Positions 1-10,362 are shown, counted from the first letter of the stretch. The stretch is DNA of 64,000 nt from Mesorhizobium neociceri (GCF_013520985.1 NZ_JACDTY010000002.1:620001-684000), one strand, 5' to 3'. Numbers and translations are program-made. The notes: generated from the letters alone by a model not told the origin.

Positions 1-2
1 CC

Positions 3-56
3 GCCAAGCCGGCGGCGCCTGCAACCGACCTGTCGCAGCCGCCGAATTTCAACTGA
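3..56 (+). CDS. C-terminal end of an upstream gene (partial)
   Basis: An open frame enters from the left edge and ends in TGA at 54-56, coding for a short Ala/Pro-rich tail (AKPAAPATDLSQPPNFN). Codon use matches the neighbouring genes. The next gene starts 33 bases later on the same strand, so this could be the previous member of its operon. Nothing in the tail identifies the product. Confidence 0.4.
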   Translation, partial: AKPAAPATDLSQPPNFN

Positions 57-89
57 TGCCCAAAGTACCGGTAACTGAGTGAGGACGTC

Positions 90-1118
90 ATGAGAGCGGT
101 GCGCCTGGAAGCGGTGGGCAGCGTTGGGCTGCGGGAAGTCGACAAGCCCGTAGCGGGACCGCAGGATGTTCTCGTGCGCATCGAAGCCTGCGGCGTTTGC
201 GGCACCGACCGTCACCTCCTCCACGGCGAATTCCCGTCGAGCCCGCCGGTGACACTTGGTCACGAATTCTGCGGCATCGTCGAGGCCGTTGGAGAAGCGG
301 TTTCCGGCATCGCCGTGGGCGACCGCGTCACCGGAGATCCCAACATCTTCTGCGGGCGCTGCAGCCATTGCCGGGCCGGTCGCGTCAATTTGTGCAGCAA
401 TCTCAGGGCCATCGGCATCCATCGCGACGGCGGCTTCGCCGACTTTGTCGTGATGCCGCAGAGCCAGGCTTTCCTCCTGCCTGCGGACCTCAAACCAACG
501 CATGGCGCTTTCTGCGAGCCGCTGGCCTGCTGCCTGCACGCTGTCGACCTCGCCGGCATCAGGCCCGGCGCTTCGGTAGTGGTGCTTGGTGGCGGCGTCA
601 TCGGCCTGCTTACCGTGCAATTGGCCAGGCTCGCAGGCGCGGCGACAATCATCCTGTCGACGCGGCAAGCCTCCCGCCGGGCGCTCGCCGAAGAGCTCGG
701 TGCAACCGCGACGGTCGATCCAAGCGCCGTCGACCCGATTGAGGCGATCGCCGGGCCAGCCGGCCTTGTGCCCGGTGGGGTCGACGTGGTGCTTGAATGC
801 GCTGGTGTCTCCGACACCGTCGAGCAATCGATGCGGCTGGCGAAACCTGGCGGCACGGTGGTGATTGTCGGCGTGATGCCGCAAGGCGTGAAGGTGCCCT
901 TCGAACCGTTCGATGTGCTGTTTCGCGAACTGAAGGTTCTCGGCTCGTTCATCAACCCTTTCACCCACAGGCGGGCAGCGGACCTTGTCGCGTCCAGGGC
1001 AATCGAGATCGACAAGCTCATCTCAAGACAGGTCGGCCTGGAGGAAGCCCCCTCGGTGATCGCCAACCCGGCAGCGCCAGGCGAGGTCAAGGTGCTGGTG
1101 GTGCCGGGACGAAGCTGA
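90..1118 (+). CDS. Zinc-dependent alcohol/polyol dehydrogenase (MDR family)
   Basis: This 342-residue medium-chain dehydrogenase/reductase should oxidise a secondary alcohol, polyol or threonine-like substrate with NAD(P). The catalytic zinc ligands are visible as Cys37, His58 and Glu59 (CGVCGTD and LGHE). The structural zinc lobe has the full Cys88, Cys91, Cys94, Cys102 set. The nucleotide-binding Rossmann glycines follow near residues 165-175 (VVVLGGGVIG). The ATG at 90 follows a GTGAGGA ribosome-binding site. Length is normal for sorbitol or threonine dehydrogenases of this family, but the exact substrate cannot be read from the sequence. A perfect hairpin terminator lies just downstream. 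Confidence 0.9.
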   Translation: MRAVRLEAVGSVGLREVDKPVAGPQDVLVRIEACGVCGTDRHLLHGEFPSSPPVTLGHEFCGIVEAVGEAVSGIAVGDRVTGDPNIFCGRCSHCRAGRVNLCSNLRAIGIHRDGGFADFVVMPQSQAFLLPADLKPTHGAFCEPLACCLHAVDLAGIRPGASVVVLGGGVIGLLTVQLARLAGAATIILSTRQASRRALAEELGATATVDPSAVDPIEAIAGPAGLVPGGVDVVLECAGVSDTVEQSMRLAKPGGTVVIVGVMPQGVKVPFEPFDVLFRELKVLGSFINPFTHRRAADLVASRAIEIDKLISRQVGLEEAPSVIANPAAPGEVKVLVVPGRS

Positions 1119-1150
1119 GCCGCTCGGCCTCAGGCTACGCAGGCAAAGAA

Positions 1151-1180
1151 AAACCCCGGGCGAGCCGCCCGGGGTTTCTT
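1151..1180. terminator. Bidirectional rho-independent terminator
   Basis: A perfect 12-bp inverted repeat (AAACCCCGGGCG / CGCCCGGGGTTT, 1151-1162 and 1166-1177) has a 3-base centre. It has T-rich DNA on its right and A-rich DNA on its left. It sits between the convergent dehydrogenase (+) and TRAP binding-protein (-) genes, so it can end transcription from both. Confidence 0.85.
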
Positions 1181-1199
1181 TTGAATGTGGCCAGTGTGC

Positions 1200-2342
<1,143 letters not shown>

Positions 2343-2604
2343 TCAGGGACATCTCCTCACGCCCGGTATCGGTTTGCCCGAAACAATACACGGGCAAGGG
2401 GTCGAGTCCAGCATGGCAGCGGGATTTGACGGCGGCACTGGTGACAAATCCGCGAGGCGGGCGCCCGGCCTGCAACTATAGTCTAACGTTTATAGCGTGG
2501 CCCATGCGAGACAACGAAACTTGCCATGGAAAAGCGCCTTCGGATCGCCTATTTTGCAGGCACAATAGGTTATCGCTTCGCGTCAAAGAGAATCCGGACC
2601 CAAA

Positions 2605-3378
2605 ATGCACCAGCCGCTCGTCGCCATATCGACCGACGTCCGTCAGTTCGACAACTACACCTGGCATGCCGCCCCGCAGCAATATATCGAGGCAGCACTT
2701 GCCGGCGCCGGCGTGTTCCCGCTGCTGGTGCCGTCCTTCGGCGACCGGCTCGATTTCGACGAACTGCTGTCGTCGGTCGACGGCGTCATGGTCACCGGCT
2801 CAAAGTCCAACGTGCATCCCTCGCTCTATGGCGGCGACGCCAGCGAGGCCAACGGCCCCTACGATCCGGCGCGCGATTCCACCACGCTGCCGTTGATCCG
2901 CAAGGCGATCGAGCGCGGCGTGCCGCTGCTTGCCATCTGCCGCGGCATCCAGGAGTTGAACGTGGCGCTGGGCGGCACGCTGGGCACCGAGATCCAGGAG
3001 CGCGAGGGCACGCTCGACCACCGCGCGCCGGTGAGCGACAACCAGGACGAGCGTTTCGCCATTCACCAGACCATTTCGATCAAGCCCGGCAGCTGCCTGG
3101 CCGGCGTGTTCGGCCCCGGCGACATCAAGGTCAACTCGCTGCACCGCCAGGGGATCGACCGGCTCGGCTCGAAACTGCAGGTCGAAGCGGTGGCCGCCGA
3201 CGGCACGGTCGAGGCGGTTTCGGTGAAGGATGCCCGCGCCTTCGCCGTCGGCGTGCAGTGGCACCCCGAATACTGGGTCAAGTCGGACAGCAACTCGGCC
3301 AAGATTTTCCGCGCCTTCGGCGATGCCGTGCGCCTGCACGCGGCGGCGAAGGCCGGCGCGCGGGCGGCGGCCGAGTAA
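2605..3378 (+). CDS. Gamma-glutamyl-gamma-aminobutyrate hydrolase family protein (peptidase C26)
   Basis: A 257-residue class I glutamine-amidotransferase-like hydrolase. The nucleophile elbow is LLAICRGIQELN, with the catalytic Cys in the ICRG context, and the catalytic His and Glu are in GVQWHPEYW near the C-terminus. In the polyamine route, PuuD of this family cleaves gamma-glutamyl-GABA. No puu genes adjoin it, but a glutamine-synthetase-like gene lies 11 kb away at 13539. The ATG at 2605 is weakly supported by a ribosome-binding site. The family assignment is firm; the substrate is inferred. Confidence 0.85.
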   Translation: MHQPLVAISTDVRQFDNYTWHAAPQQYIEAALAGAGVFPLLVPSFGDRLDFDELLSSVDGVMVTGSKSNVHPSLYGGDASEANGPYDPARDSTTLPLIRKAIERGVPLLAICRGIQELNVALGGTLGTEIQEREGTLDHRAPVSDNQDERFAIHQTISIKPGSCLAGVFGPGDIKVNSLHRQGIDRLGSKLQVEAVAADGTVEAVSVKDARAFAVGVQWHPEYWVKSDSNSAKIFRAFGDAVRLHAAAKAGARAAAE

Positions 3379-3388
3379 ATCCCGACGA

Positions 3389-3811
3389 TCAATTGCCGGC
3401 GGATCGATCCCGATCGTCGGTTGTCGCCAGCGACAGCAGCGGCGTGGCCGGCGCGTAGGATTCGTAGCCATCGCCATCGGCGACCGAGAAGGTAACGATC
3501 GGATCGATGCCGTCGGCGCTGAAAGCGACCGTGCCGTCCTGCCCCTCGCGCCAGAATTTCGCCCGCTCGATGCCAGGCAGCAGCCGGCGGCAATTCGGCG
3601 CCACCGTCAGCAGCGACAGGCCGTCGTTGATCGCGGCGCCGCGGGTCACCGCGCAGTCGCCTTCATCGCCATTGGCGACCAGCCGGAAGCTGGTGGACGG
3701 CGTGACCTCGTCGGCGGCGCTTTGGCCAGCGCCACCGTGAAACAGCTGAACGCCGCCAAACAGCGCCGCGGCGGCGATCAATGCGGAAAGTGTTTTCATT
3801 CTGGTATTCAT
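3389..3811 (-). CDS. Small secreted protein, possible AprI/Inh-type protease inhibitor
   Basis: A 140-residue protein with an N-terminal signal peptide (MKTLSALIAAAALFGGVQLF, with a second possible Met start at 3799). The mature part has two cysteines (GDCAVT and PNCRRL), a Trp (KFWREG) and a short beta-rich repeat pattern. That pattern resembles the AprI/Inh/Omp19 metalloprotease-inhibitor fold. The match is by pattern only. It is convergent with the C26 hydrolase, 10 bases from its stop. Confidence 0.6.
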   Translation of the reverse strand: MNTRMKTLSALIAAAALFGGVQLFHGGAGQSAADEVTPSTSFRLVANGDEGDCAVTRGAAINDGLSLLTVAPNCRRLLPGIERAKFWREGQDGTVAFSADGIDPIVTFSVADGDGYESYAPATPLLSLATTDDRDRSAGN

Positions 3812-3889
3812 CCACGCATACGCCCCGGATGAATAATCATTTCGAAGGGTTAAGCTGACGTTAATAAATGTGGCCGTCGTGCCCCGGCG

Positions 3890-4873
3890 TTAACCGGCCG
3901 CCTTCACATTCACCGTCTCGGGCACCGGGGTCAGCGGCCGGCGCTCGCTGAACCAGGACACCAGATTGTCGACGCAGAGATCCGCCATGGCGCGGCGTGT
4001 GTGGTGCGAAGCCGAACCGACATGCGGCAACAGCGAGGTGTTGGGCGCTTCGAGCAAGGCCTTGGGCACGTTCGGTTCGTCGGCAAAGACATCGAGCCCG
4101 GCGGCGGCGATGGTGCCACTGGCAAGCGCCGCCGCAAGAGCCGGCTCATCGACCGTGCTGCCGCGGCCGATGTTTACGAACACGCCATTGGCGCCAAGCG
4201 CGGTCAGGATTTCGGCATTGACCGCCTTTTCGGTGGAAGCACCGCCCGGCACCACGGAAATCAGCGTGTCGACCGCTTCGGCAAGGCCTTTCAGCGTCGG
4301 GTGGTATTGGTGAGCGAGACCTTCGACCTTGCGCCGGTTGTGGTAGGCGACCGGCAGCCCGAACGCTTCCAGCCTGCGCGCAATGGCGAGGCCGATGCGG
4401 CCCATGCCGAAAATGCCGACATGCCGGCCGCGCAAGGTCAGCCGGCTCAGCGGATAGTCGCCCTTCTTCACCCAGCTGCCGTCGCGCAGCCATTTCTCGG
4501 CGGTGTACAGTTCACGCACGGTGTTGAGCAAAAGGCCGATCGTGGTGTCGGCGACCTCTTCGGTCAAAACATCGGGGGTGTTGGTGACCATGATGTTTTT
4601 CTTGGCCGCATGAACGGCATCGACCGAATCATAGCCGACGCCGAACGAGGCGATGAGTTCAAGGTTGGGCAAGGCATCCATCATCGCCGCACTGATGCCG
4701 GCGAAGGACGCAATGGCGCGCACGTCACGGCGCATTTCGTCGGTGACCAGCGCCGGATCGGCGCGTTCGATCTTGACCCGTCTGAAGGTGCGGTCGATGC
4801 GTTCGACCGCATGGTCGTTGAAATGCCCCGGCACCAGAACGGCGACGGAGTGCAACTGCTCAGGCTTGGTCAT
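3890..4873 (-). CDS. D-2-hydroxyacid dehydrogenase (glyoxylate/hydroxypyruvate reductase type)
   Basis: A 327-residue NAD(P)-dependent D-isomer-specific 2-hydroxyacid dehydrogenase. The Rossmann motif is GMGRIGLAIARRLEAFG. The catalytic Arg is in NIGRGSTVDEPAL, the Glu in DVFADEPNVP and the His in LLPHVGSASHHT. Length and motif order fit the GhrB/HPPR branch. The start ATG overlaps the stop of the upstream LacI gene (ATGA, 4870-4873), so the two are translationally coupled. This suggests the regulator controls a small hydroxy-acid or sugar-acid pathway together with the EamA exporter. Confidence 0.9.
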   Translation of the reverse strand: MTKPEQLHSVAVLVPGHFNDHAVERIDRTFRRVKIERADPALVTDEMRRDVRAIASFAGISAAMMDALPNLELIASFGVGYDSVDAVHAAKKNIMVTNTPDVLTEEVADTTIGLLLNTVRELYTAEKWLRDGSWVKKGDYPLSRLTLRGRHVGIFGMGRIGLAIARRLEAFGLPVAYHNRRKVEGLAHQYHPTLKGLAEAVDTLISVVPGGASTEKAVNAEILTALGANGVFVNIGRGSTVDEPALAAALASGTIAAAGLDVFADEPNVPKALLEAPNTSLLPHVGSASHHTRRAMADLCVDNLVSWFSERRPLTPVPETVNVKAAG

Positions 4874-5892
4874 GCACGCTCCACCGGCTTGCCGGTCGAC
4901 TGGCGCACATGCAGTTCCGGCTTGATCAGTTCCTGCGACGGCCGTACCGCCTGTCCGTTCAACTTGTCGAGCAGCGCGCTGGCGGCGCGGCGGCCGACCT
5001 CGCGCTGGCCATTCCAGACAGTGGTGAGCGCCGGTGTTGCGATTGCCGCCTCCTCGAGATCGTCATAGCCGGTGACCGAGATGTCGGCGCCCGGCACCAG
5101 GCCGGCGCGGGCTATGCCGTTCATCAGTCCTATGGCAACCAGATCATTCCAGCAGCAGGCGGCGGTTGGCTTGTCTTTCAGCGCCAAAAACTGTCCAGCC
5201 GCCTCGAATCCGCCCTGCTTGGTGCGCGGCCCGGGAATGCGCCAGGACGGCCTGACCTCAAGCCCGGCCGCTTCCATGGCGTTGAGATAGCCCTGGTAGC
5301 GGTCGCGTCCGGTCGAGGTCTGGTCGGTGCCGCCGATCATGGCGATGCGCTTGTGGCCAAGCGAGATCAAATGATTGGTGGCAAGCGCGGTGCCATAGGC
5401 ATCGTCGCCGCGAAACACCGGAACGTCCGCGCCTTCCACGGTGCGCGCGATCAGCACCGCCGGCAGCCCGTTTTCCTCGGCCATGACGATGTCGGAAGCC
5501 GGCGTGCCGATGGCCGGAGACATGATGACGCCGTCGGCGCCGAGCTGCAGCAGTGTGTCGATGAAGGTGCGCTGCTTTTCGAGCTGGTCGTAGTGGTTGG
5601 ACAGGATGAAGGTCTGCCGGCTGCGGTCGAGCTCGCTTTCGATCGAGCGCAGGATCTCGGCAAAGAACGGGTTCATGATGTCATGGACGACGACGCCGAC
5701 AATGCCCGAGCGCGAGGTGCGCAGAGAGGCGGCGCGGCGGTTGTAGATATAGCCGATAGCGCGGGCGTGTTCCTTGATGCGGTCGCGCGTGGCGCCGGCG
5801 ACGAGCGGGCTGTCGCGCAATGCAAGCGAGACCGTGGCCGTGGACACGCCAAGCGCATCCGCGATCGTCGAAAGCTTGATCTTCTGTGCCAG
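4870..5892 (-). CDS. LacI-family transcriptional regulator (unusual start codon)
   Basis: A 340-residue repressor. The DNA-binding helix-turn-helix STIADALGVSTATVSLAL is at the extreme N-terminus, followed by the hinge (NRRAASLRTSRSGIVGVVV) and a periplasmic-binding-protein-like ligand domain. No ATG or GTG lies at the right place. A CTG at 5892 gives the family's normal N-terminus and is preceded by GGGGAG at good spacing. A TTG at 5961 overlaps the upstream stop as TTGA but would add 23 residues before the helix-turn-helix. I prefer the CTG. The gene sits between the EamA exporter and the hydroxyacid dehydrogenase in one minus-strand unit. Confidence 0.85.
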   Translation of the reverse strand: MAQKIKLSTIADALGVSTATVSLALRDSPLVAGATRDRIKEHARAIGYIYNRRAASLRTSRSGIVGVVVHDIMNPFFAEILRSIESELDRSRQTFILSNHYDQLEKQRTFIDTLLQLGADGVIMSPAIGTPASDIVMAEENGLPAVLIARTVEGADVPVFRGDDAYGTALATNHLISLGHKRIAMIGGTDQTSTGRDRYQGYLNAMEAAGLEVRPSWRIPGPRTKQGGFEAAGQFLALKDKPTAACCWNDLVAIGLMNGIARAGLVPGADISVTGYDDLEEAAIATPALTTVWNGQREVGRRAASALLDKLNGQAVRPSQELIKPELHVRQSTGKPVERA

Positions 5893-5908
5893 CCCTTCGC
5901 TCCCCGAG

Positions 5909-5926
5909 TTTTTTAAATTTTTTAAA
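5909..5926. repeat. AT-only tandem 9-mer in the lacI leader
   Basis: TTTTTTAAA occurs twice in tandem (5909-5917 and 5918-5926) inside otherwise GC-rich DNA. It lies directly upstream of the ribosome-binding site of the LacI gene on the minus strand. It may be a promoter or a translation-enhancing, unstructured leader, and it argues against this stretch being coding. Confidence 0.6.
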
Positions 5927-5957
5927 TGCGGCGTTATGCCATCGGATTCGGAGCAAA

Positions 5958-6899
5958 TCAAAGTTTTTTCGCCAGCGCCTCCGCCTCGACGTCGACAGTC
6001 GTGCGATTGCGCAGGCGCAGACGGTGTTCGCGATGGATGATGTAGAGGCCGCTGGCGACGATGATGGCAGCACCTACCAGCGTCCAGCGGTCGGGGAATT
6101 GGTGGAAGATGATCCAGCCGGACAGGATCATCCAGACCATTTGCGAATACGGATACGGCGCCAGCGCCGTGGTCGTCGCCAGGCGGTAGGCCTGCACCAG
6201 CAGCCAGTGGCCGCCGGCGCCGAACACGCCCAGCATCGCGAGGATAAACCAGTGCCAGCCATCCTGCGGTAACTGATGTGAGAACGGCAGCATCGGCAGA
6301 AGCAGCAGAGCCGGCGCCAGCGCCGAAAACAGGATCAGGCTCTCCGAGCTTTCGCTGGCCGACATGCGTCGCGTCATGATGACGTAAAAGGAGTTCGACA
6401 GCATCGAGCCGAGCGCAAAGAGATGGCCGACGCCAAAGACACCGACGCCCGGCCTTGTGATGACCAGCACGCCGACAAAGCCCGACAGGATCGCCAGCCA
6501 GCGCCGCCAGCCGGCCCATTCGCCAAGCAGCGGGCCGGCAAGGGCGGTGATCACCATCGGACCGAAGAAGTAGATCGAGGTGGTTTCGGCCAGTTGCAGG
6601 GTTTTGAGCGCCATGACGTTGCACATGGTGGAACCGAACAGCAGTCCGCCGCGCAGGATGTGGGCCGGCAGATTGTTGGCGCGGAACCGCGACGGCTCGC
6701 GCCAGCCACGCAGAAAGACGCCGACGAGCAGGACATGCACGGTGAATCGGGCCCAGGCGACGATCAGCGCCGAGACGCCGGCCAGCACCAGATATTTGCT
6801 CGACGTGTCGAGAAAGGTGAAAAAGACATAGGTGGAAAGCATGAACAGCATCGCCGCGGGCGGCGTTGCGCTTTCGTCTGATTTTGCGGGAACGTTCAA
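5958..6899 (-). CDS. EamA/DMT-family metabolite transporter
   Basis: A 313-residue inner-membrane protein with about ten hydrophobic segments in two EamA repeats, for example MLFMLSTYVFFTFLD and WLAILSGFVGVLVIT. This is the usual size for drug/metabolite exporters of the RhaT/YdcZ type. It is first in a minus-strand unit with a LacI regulator and a D-2-hydroxyacid dehydrogenase, so it may export or import a related small acid. The substrate is not predictable. Confidence 0.85.
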   Translation of the reverse strand: MNVPAKSDESATPPAAMLFMLSTYVFFTFLDTSSKYLVLAGVSALIVAWARFTVHVLLVGVFLRGWREPSRFRANNLPAHILRGGLLFGSTMCNVMALKTLQLAETTSIYFFGPMVITALAGPLLGEWAGWRRWLAILSGFVGVLVITRPGVGVFGVGHLFALGSMLSNSFYVIMTRRMSASESSESLILFSALAPALLLLPMLPFSHQLPQDGWHWFILAMLGVFGAGGHWLLVQAYRLATTTALAPYPYSQMVWMILSGWIIFHQFPDRWTLVGAAIIVASGLYIIHREHRLRLRNRTTVDVEAEALAKKL

Positions 6900-7027
6900 G
6901 GTCAGGCCGGCAGGGAGGATCGACGCTTAACCTTTGCGGCAATCGCCTGTGCCCGGCAAGCCAAAAGCGACTGGCACAACAGGCGCCGAGGACAGGCTCA
7001 GCGCACTGCGCGCCCATTGCCTAAGAA

Positions 7028-7438
7028 TTAGGCATGCATGCGGGCGCCTTTGGTGATCTTGTCGACGAGTTTCTTGTCGGCACGCAGCGCGATGCCGACG
7101 ACCTTGGCGTCATCGGGCGCGAATTCGGCGAACACGGTGCGGTTGGCCGCATCAAAGCCGGTGGCAAACATCTCCTCGACATAGGCCGATGTCGTCACCC
7201 CGCGCTCCAGCGCCCGGCGGTGGATGGCATTGAGTGTCGGTCCATCGGCCGAAAGCACGATGACCGGCTGGATAGACAGCGGATTGTAGAGGTTGCCGGC
7301 GCGGTCGCGGTAAGGCTCGCCGATAATGTCGGGGAATTGCGCGACGATGCCGCTGGTCACGAACGCGGTGACGTTCAGCTTCTGCCAGACGGGGAGATCG
7401 TCCCGCAGCACGATTGCAAATTTTGTATCGAACACCAA
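7028..7438 (-). CDS. DUF2000 domain protein
   Basis: A protein of about 136 residues belonging to DUF2000, recognised from FDTKFAIVLRDDLPVWQKLN near the start and the central GEPYRDRAGNLYNPLSIQPV. Its function is unknown. An upstream ATG at 7513 exists but would run into the divergent AraC gene. A TTG at 7438 (or GTG at 7435) has GGAG eight bases upstream and gives the normal family length, so I chose it. The arrangement back-to-back with an AraC regulator suggests the regulator controls it. Confidence 0.75.
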   Translation of the reverse strand: MVFDTKFAIVLRDDLPVWQKLNVTAFVTSGIVAQFPDIIGEPYRDRAGNLYNPLSIQPVIVLSADGPTLNAIHRRALERGVTTSAYVEEMFATGFDAANRTVFAEFAPDDAKVVGIALRADKKLVDKITKGARMHA

Positions 7439-7482
7439 GATTAGGACTCCGAGGGCACGCCCATGAAGGGCAGGGATAGGCG

Positions 7483-8358
7483 ATGGCGCACGGTATAGAC
7501 GGTGAGGCGGCACAGGGTCTTGAACGTTCGTGCGCGGATTCGGTCACACCTGGGGACCGCATCGTGTCGGCGCCTGTTACCACCGGGATCGAGCGCATCG
7601 AGGCGCATTTCCATGGCAACGCCTTCGATCTGCACCGCCACGATACGCTTGCCATCGGCGTGACGCTGTCCGGTGTGCAGCGTTTCCACTACCGCGGCGC
7701 AATCCAGTACAGCATGCCAGGCCAGGTGATCGTGCTGCATCCCGACGAAGTGCACGATGGCGGCGCCGGCACCGAGGACGGCTTGCGCTACCGGATCCTC
7801 TATCTGGAGCCGTCACTGCTGCTCGATTGCCTCGACGGCGCGCCGCTGCCTTTCGTCAGGGATGCGGTGGTGAGCGATGCCGCCTTGCGCGGTACGCTGC
7901 TTTCGGCCTTGTTGCCGCTCGACGAGGAACTGGACGACCTGTTCGTCGCCGATTTCATTGCAGAGCTGGCGCAGCATCTGGGGCGCCATGCCGGACAGAA
8001 GGCAAAGCCGATGGGAAAGTCGGCCTGGCGCGCCGCGGCGCTGGCGCGCGACTATCTCGAGGAGAATGCCGAGCGGCCCGTCCGTTCCGATGAGCTGGAA
8101 GCGATCACCGGGCTCGACCGCTATGCACTGTCACGTCATTTCCGCGCAACCTATTCCACCAGCCCGCATCGTTTCCTGTTGATGCGCCGGCTGCAAAGGG
8201 CAAGGCGGATGATCGAGGTGGGCGAGCCTCTGGCCGAAATCGCTGTTGGCGCCGGCTTCAGCGATCAGAGCCATTTCAACAGACATTTCAAGAAAGCATT
8301 CGGCCTGACGCCCGGACGCTGGTCGATGCTGGTGCGCGGACCTTCCGTGGCGGCCTAG
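7483..8358 (+). CDS. AraC-family transcriptional regulator
   Basis: A 291-residue regulator. An N-terminal cupin-like effector domain (HFHGNAFDLHRHDTLAIGV) is followed by a C-terminal pair of helix-turn-helix motifs (DELEAITGLDRYALSRHF, then EIAVGAGFSDQSHFNRHFKK). It is transcribed divergently from the DUF2000 gene with only about 45 bases between starts. The ATG at 7483 has an AGGGATAGG upstream; a GTG at 7564 would also give a complete effector domain. Confidence 0.88.
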   Translation: MAHGIDGEAAQGLERSCADSVTPGDRIVSAPVTTGIERIEAHFHGNAFDLHRHDTLAIGVTLSGVQRFHYRGAIQYSMPGQVIVLHPDEVHDGGAGTEDGLRYRILYLEPSLLLDCLDGAPLPFVRDAVVSDAALRGTLLSALLPLDEELDDLFVADFIAELAQHLGRHAGQKAKPMGKSAWRAAALARDYLEENAERPVRSDELEAITGLDRYALSRHFRATYSTSPHRFLLMRRLQRARRMIEVGEPLAEIAVGAGFSDQSHFNRHFKKAFGLTPGRWSMLVRGPSVAA

Positions 8359-8373
8359 CTCAAAACGCGCCGA

Positions 8374-8844
8374 TCAATCGTCGATGTCGGCATCGTCGTC
8401 GACAAGCACCAGTTCTTCGTTCGACAGATTGGCTTCGATGCGGGCGAGCAGCTTGAACAGCGTCTTCTGCTCTTTCTTGTCGAGGCCCTTCAAGGCCTGC
8501 TTTTCGGTCTTCTTCACCGATTTCTCGATGGCGTGGATGATCTCACGGCCGGTGTCGGTGAGGAAAATATGCGCCTGGCGCGCATCCGCTGAGGAGGCGC
8601 GCTTTTCTAGAAAACCCTGCGCCTGCAGCCGGTTGATGGTCTTGGTGATGGTCGGCGGACGCACGCCGAGGCGGCCGGCGAGATTGCCGGGCGTCTGGCC
8701 GTCCTCGCGGTCGAGCGTCAGCATGATCTGGTCCTGGCCGGCATAGAAGCCATGCGCCAGAAGCCGCGCCGCCAGCGCGGTCCTTGCCAGCCTTGCCGCC
8801 GAATGCAGCCGGCTCATCGTTGCAGTCTTGTCCGCCTTGGCCAT
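8374..8844 (-). CDS. MarR-family transcriptional regulator
   Basis: A 156-residue winged-helix regulator. The recognition region is TPGNLAGRLGVRPPTITKTI, followed by the wing KRASSADARQAHIFLT. The C-terminus is acidic (LVLVDDDADIDD). The ATG at 8844 has GAGGGAT upstream and gives a normal MarR length; a 20-residue extension to 8904 is possible but looks like leader. It is convergent with the AraC gene and divergent from the CobW gene. Confidence 0.85.
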   Translation of the reverse strand: MAKADKTATMSRLHSAARLARTALAARLLAHGFYAGQDQIMLTLDREDGQTPGNLAGRLGVRPPTITKTINRLQAQGFLEKRASSADARQAHIFLTDTGREIIHAIEKSVKKTEKQALKGLDKKEQKTLFKLLARIEANLSNEELVLVDDDADIDD

Positions 8845-9267
8845 GGTGATCCCTCTTCGGCCGAACCGGTGCGTGCAGCATAGACGCAGCCGGTCGGTTG
8901 GCAATCGACGATCAAAAAGATTCCGGCTTTCGAAACAGCTTTGCCGGCAAGCATTTGTGGTGCCGACCGTGGTGATGCCAGATGTTTATTTCAGTTAGAT
9001 GACAAACAAGTTTCCGCCAAGGCGATTGCAGTGGTTTAACGCGGAGCGGCTCTGCACAGGGTCAACGAAGAAGCGTTCCCGGCGACGTATTGGACGGTCC
9101 GCACCCCTCGCACGGGTGATATTCCGGCCCACCCATCCGCTTGTCACCCCTGGGTCAAACGCCCATGCGGTTTGCCTCGTGCAAAAGGCCGGCACACATC
9201 CTATATCAGGCCAACAATCCCTTCCTGCGGCCCGGAATTTCGTGGCCCAGTCATTTTGAGGCAAGAC
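8845..9267. other. Intergenic region upstream of marR and cobW-like genes
   Basis: About 420 bases between divergent genes. I looked for a Zur-type AT palindrome or a cobalamin riboswitch ahead of the CobW-family gene and saw neither. It should carry the two promoters; no clear motif can be named. Confidence 0.5.
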
Positions 9268-10326
9268 ATGAGCGATGCACAGACGACGCAGATCCCCGTG
9301 ACCGTTCTCACCGGCTATCTCGGCGCCGGCAAGACGACCCTGCTCAACCGCATCCTGTCGGAAAACCACGGCAAGCGTTACGCCGTCATCGTCAATGAAT
9401 TCGGCGAGATCGGCATCGATAACGAACTCATCGTGGAATCCGACGAGGAAATCTACGAAATGAACAATGGCTGCGTCTGCTGCACGGTGCGCGGCGACCT
9501 GATCCGTGTCGTCGAAGGCCTGATGCGCCGTCCCGGCCGTTTCGACGCCATCGTCGTCGAGACCACCGGTCTCGCCGACCCGGTGCCGGTGGCGCAGACC
9601 TTCTTCATGGACGACGACGTGCGTTCCAAGACCAAGCTCGACGCGGTGGTGGCGCTGGTCGACGCCAAGCATTTGCCGCTCAGGCTCAAGGATTCCAGGG
9701 AAGCCGAAGACCAGATCGCCTTCGCCGATGTCGTCGTGCTCAACAAAACCGATCTGGTCACGCCCGAGGAACTCGCCAAGGTCGAAGCGACCATCCGCGC
9801 CATCAACCCGGCGGCCAGGATCCACCGCACCACGCGCGCCGGCGTGGCACTGTCCGAAGTGCTCGACCGCGGCGCCTTCGACCTGTCGCGCGCGCTGGAA
9901 AACGACCCGCATTTCCTCGAAGCGCATGATCATGATCACGACCACCATGACCACGACCATGATCACCACGATCATGGTGGCCACGATCATCATCATCACG
10001 ATCACGCGCACGCTTCCGACATTCACGACGTGACGGTGCAGTCGGTGTCGCTGCGCGGTGGCGAGATGGACCCGAAGAAGTTCTTCCCCTGGATCGAGAA
10101 GATCACCCAGATGGAGGGCCCCAATATCCTGCGTCTGAAAGGCATTATCGCGCTCAAGGGCGACGACGAGCGCTATGTCATCCAGGGCGTGCACATGATC
10201 ATCGAAGGCGACCACCAGCGCGCCTGGAAGGACGGCGAGAAACATGAAAGCCGGCTGGTCTTCATCGGCAGGGAACTCGACGCCGAGCGGCTGAAGAAGA
10301 GCTTCGAGGCCTGCCAGGCGGCTTGA
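9268..10326 (+). CDS. CobW/COG0523-family GTPase with histidine-rich metal-binding stretch
   Basis: A 352-residue G3E GTPase, a predicted metallochaperone. Walker A is GYLGAGKTT (residues 16-24), the metal motif CVCC is in [11 protein letters not shown], and the guanine-specificity motif is NKTD. A His/Asp run of about 30 residues follows near residue 220 ([19 protein letters not shown]), then a CobW C-terminal domain. Members with such runs handle zinc or cobalt. The start at 9268 has GAGG upstream and puts Walker A at the normal position. The next gene, a WD40 protein, is on the same strand. Confidence 0.9.
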   Translation: MSDAQTTQIPVTVLTGYLGAGKTTLLNRILSENHGKRYAVIVNEFGEIGIDNELIVESDEEIYEMNNGCVCCTVRGDLIRVVEGLMRRPGRFDAIVVETTGLADPVPVAQTFFMDDDVRSKTKLDAVVALVDAKHLPLRLKDSREAEDQIAFADVVVLNKTDLVTPEELAKVEATIRAINPAARIHRTTRAGVALSEVLDRGAFDLSRALENDPHFLEAHDHDHDHHDHDHDHHDHGGHDHHHHDHAHASDIHDVTVQSVSLRGGEMDPKKFFPWIEKITQMEGPNILRLKGIIALKGDDERYVIQGVHMIIEGDHQRAWKDGEKHESRLVFIGRELDAERLKKSFEACQAA

Positions 10327-10362
10327 TTTCCGGACTTTATGGCGCTAGCGCTGCCCGCTCTT

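Noticed and set aside
4870..7017. Single 715-residue LacI-containing frame
   Set aside because: The upstream half is an out-of-frame shadow of the EamA gene; the LacI domain begins near 5892.
8845..9267. Cobalamin riboswitch or Zur site upstream of the CobW gene
   Set aside because: I searched for the B12 box and AT-rich Zur palindromes and found neither.
9925..10020. Repetitive CATGATCACGACC-like DNA as a tandem repeat or CRISPR-like element
   Set aside because: It is coding sequence for the His/Asp metal-binding run of the CobW protein.
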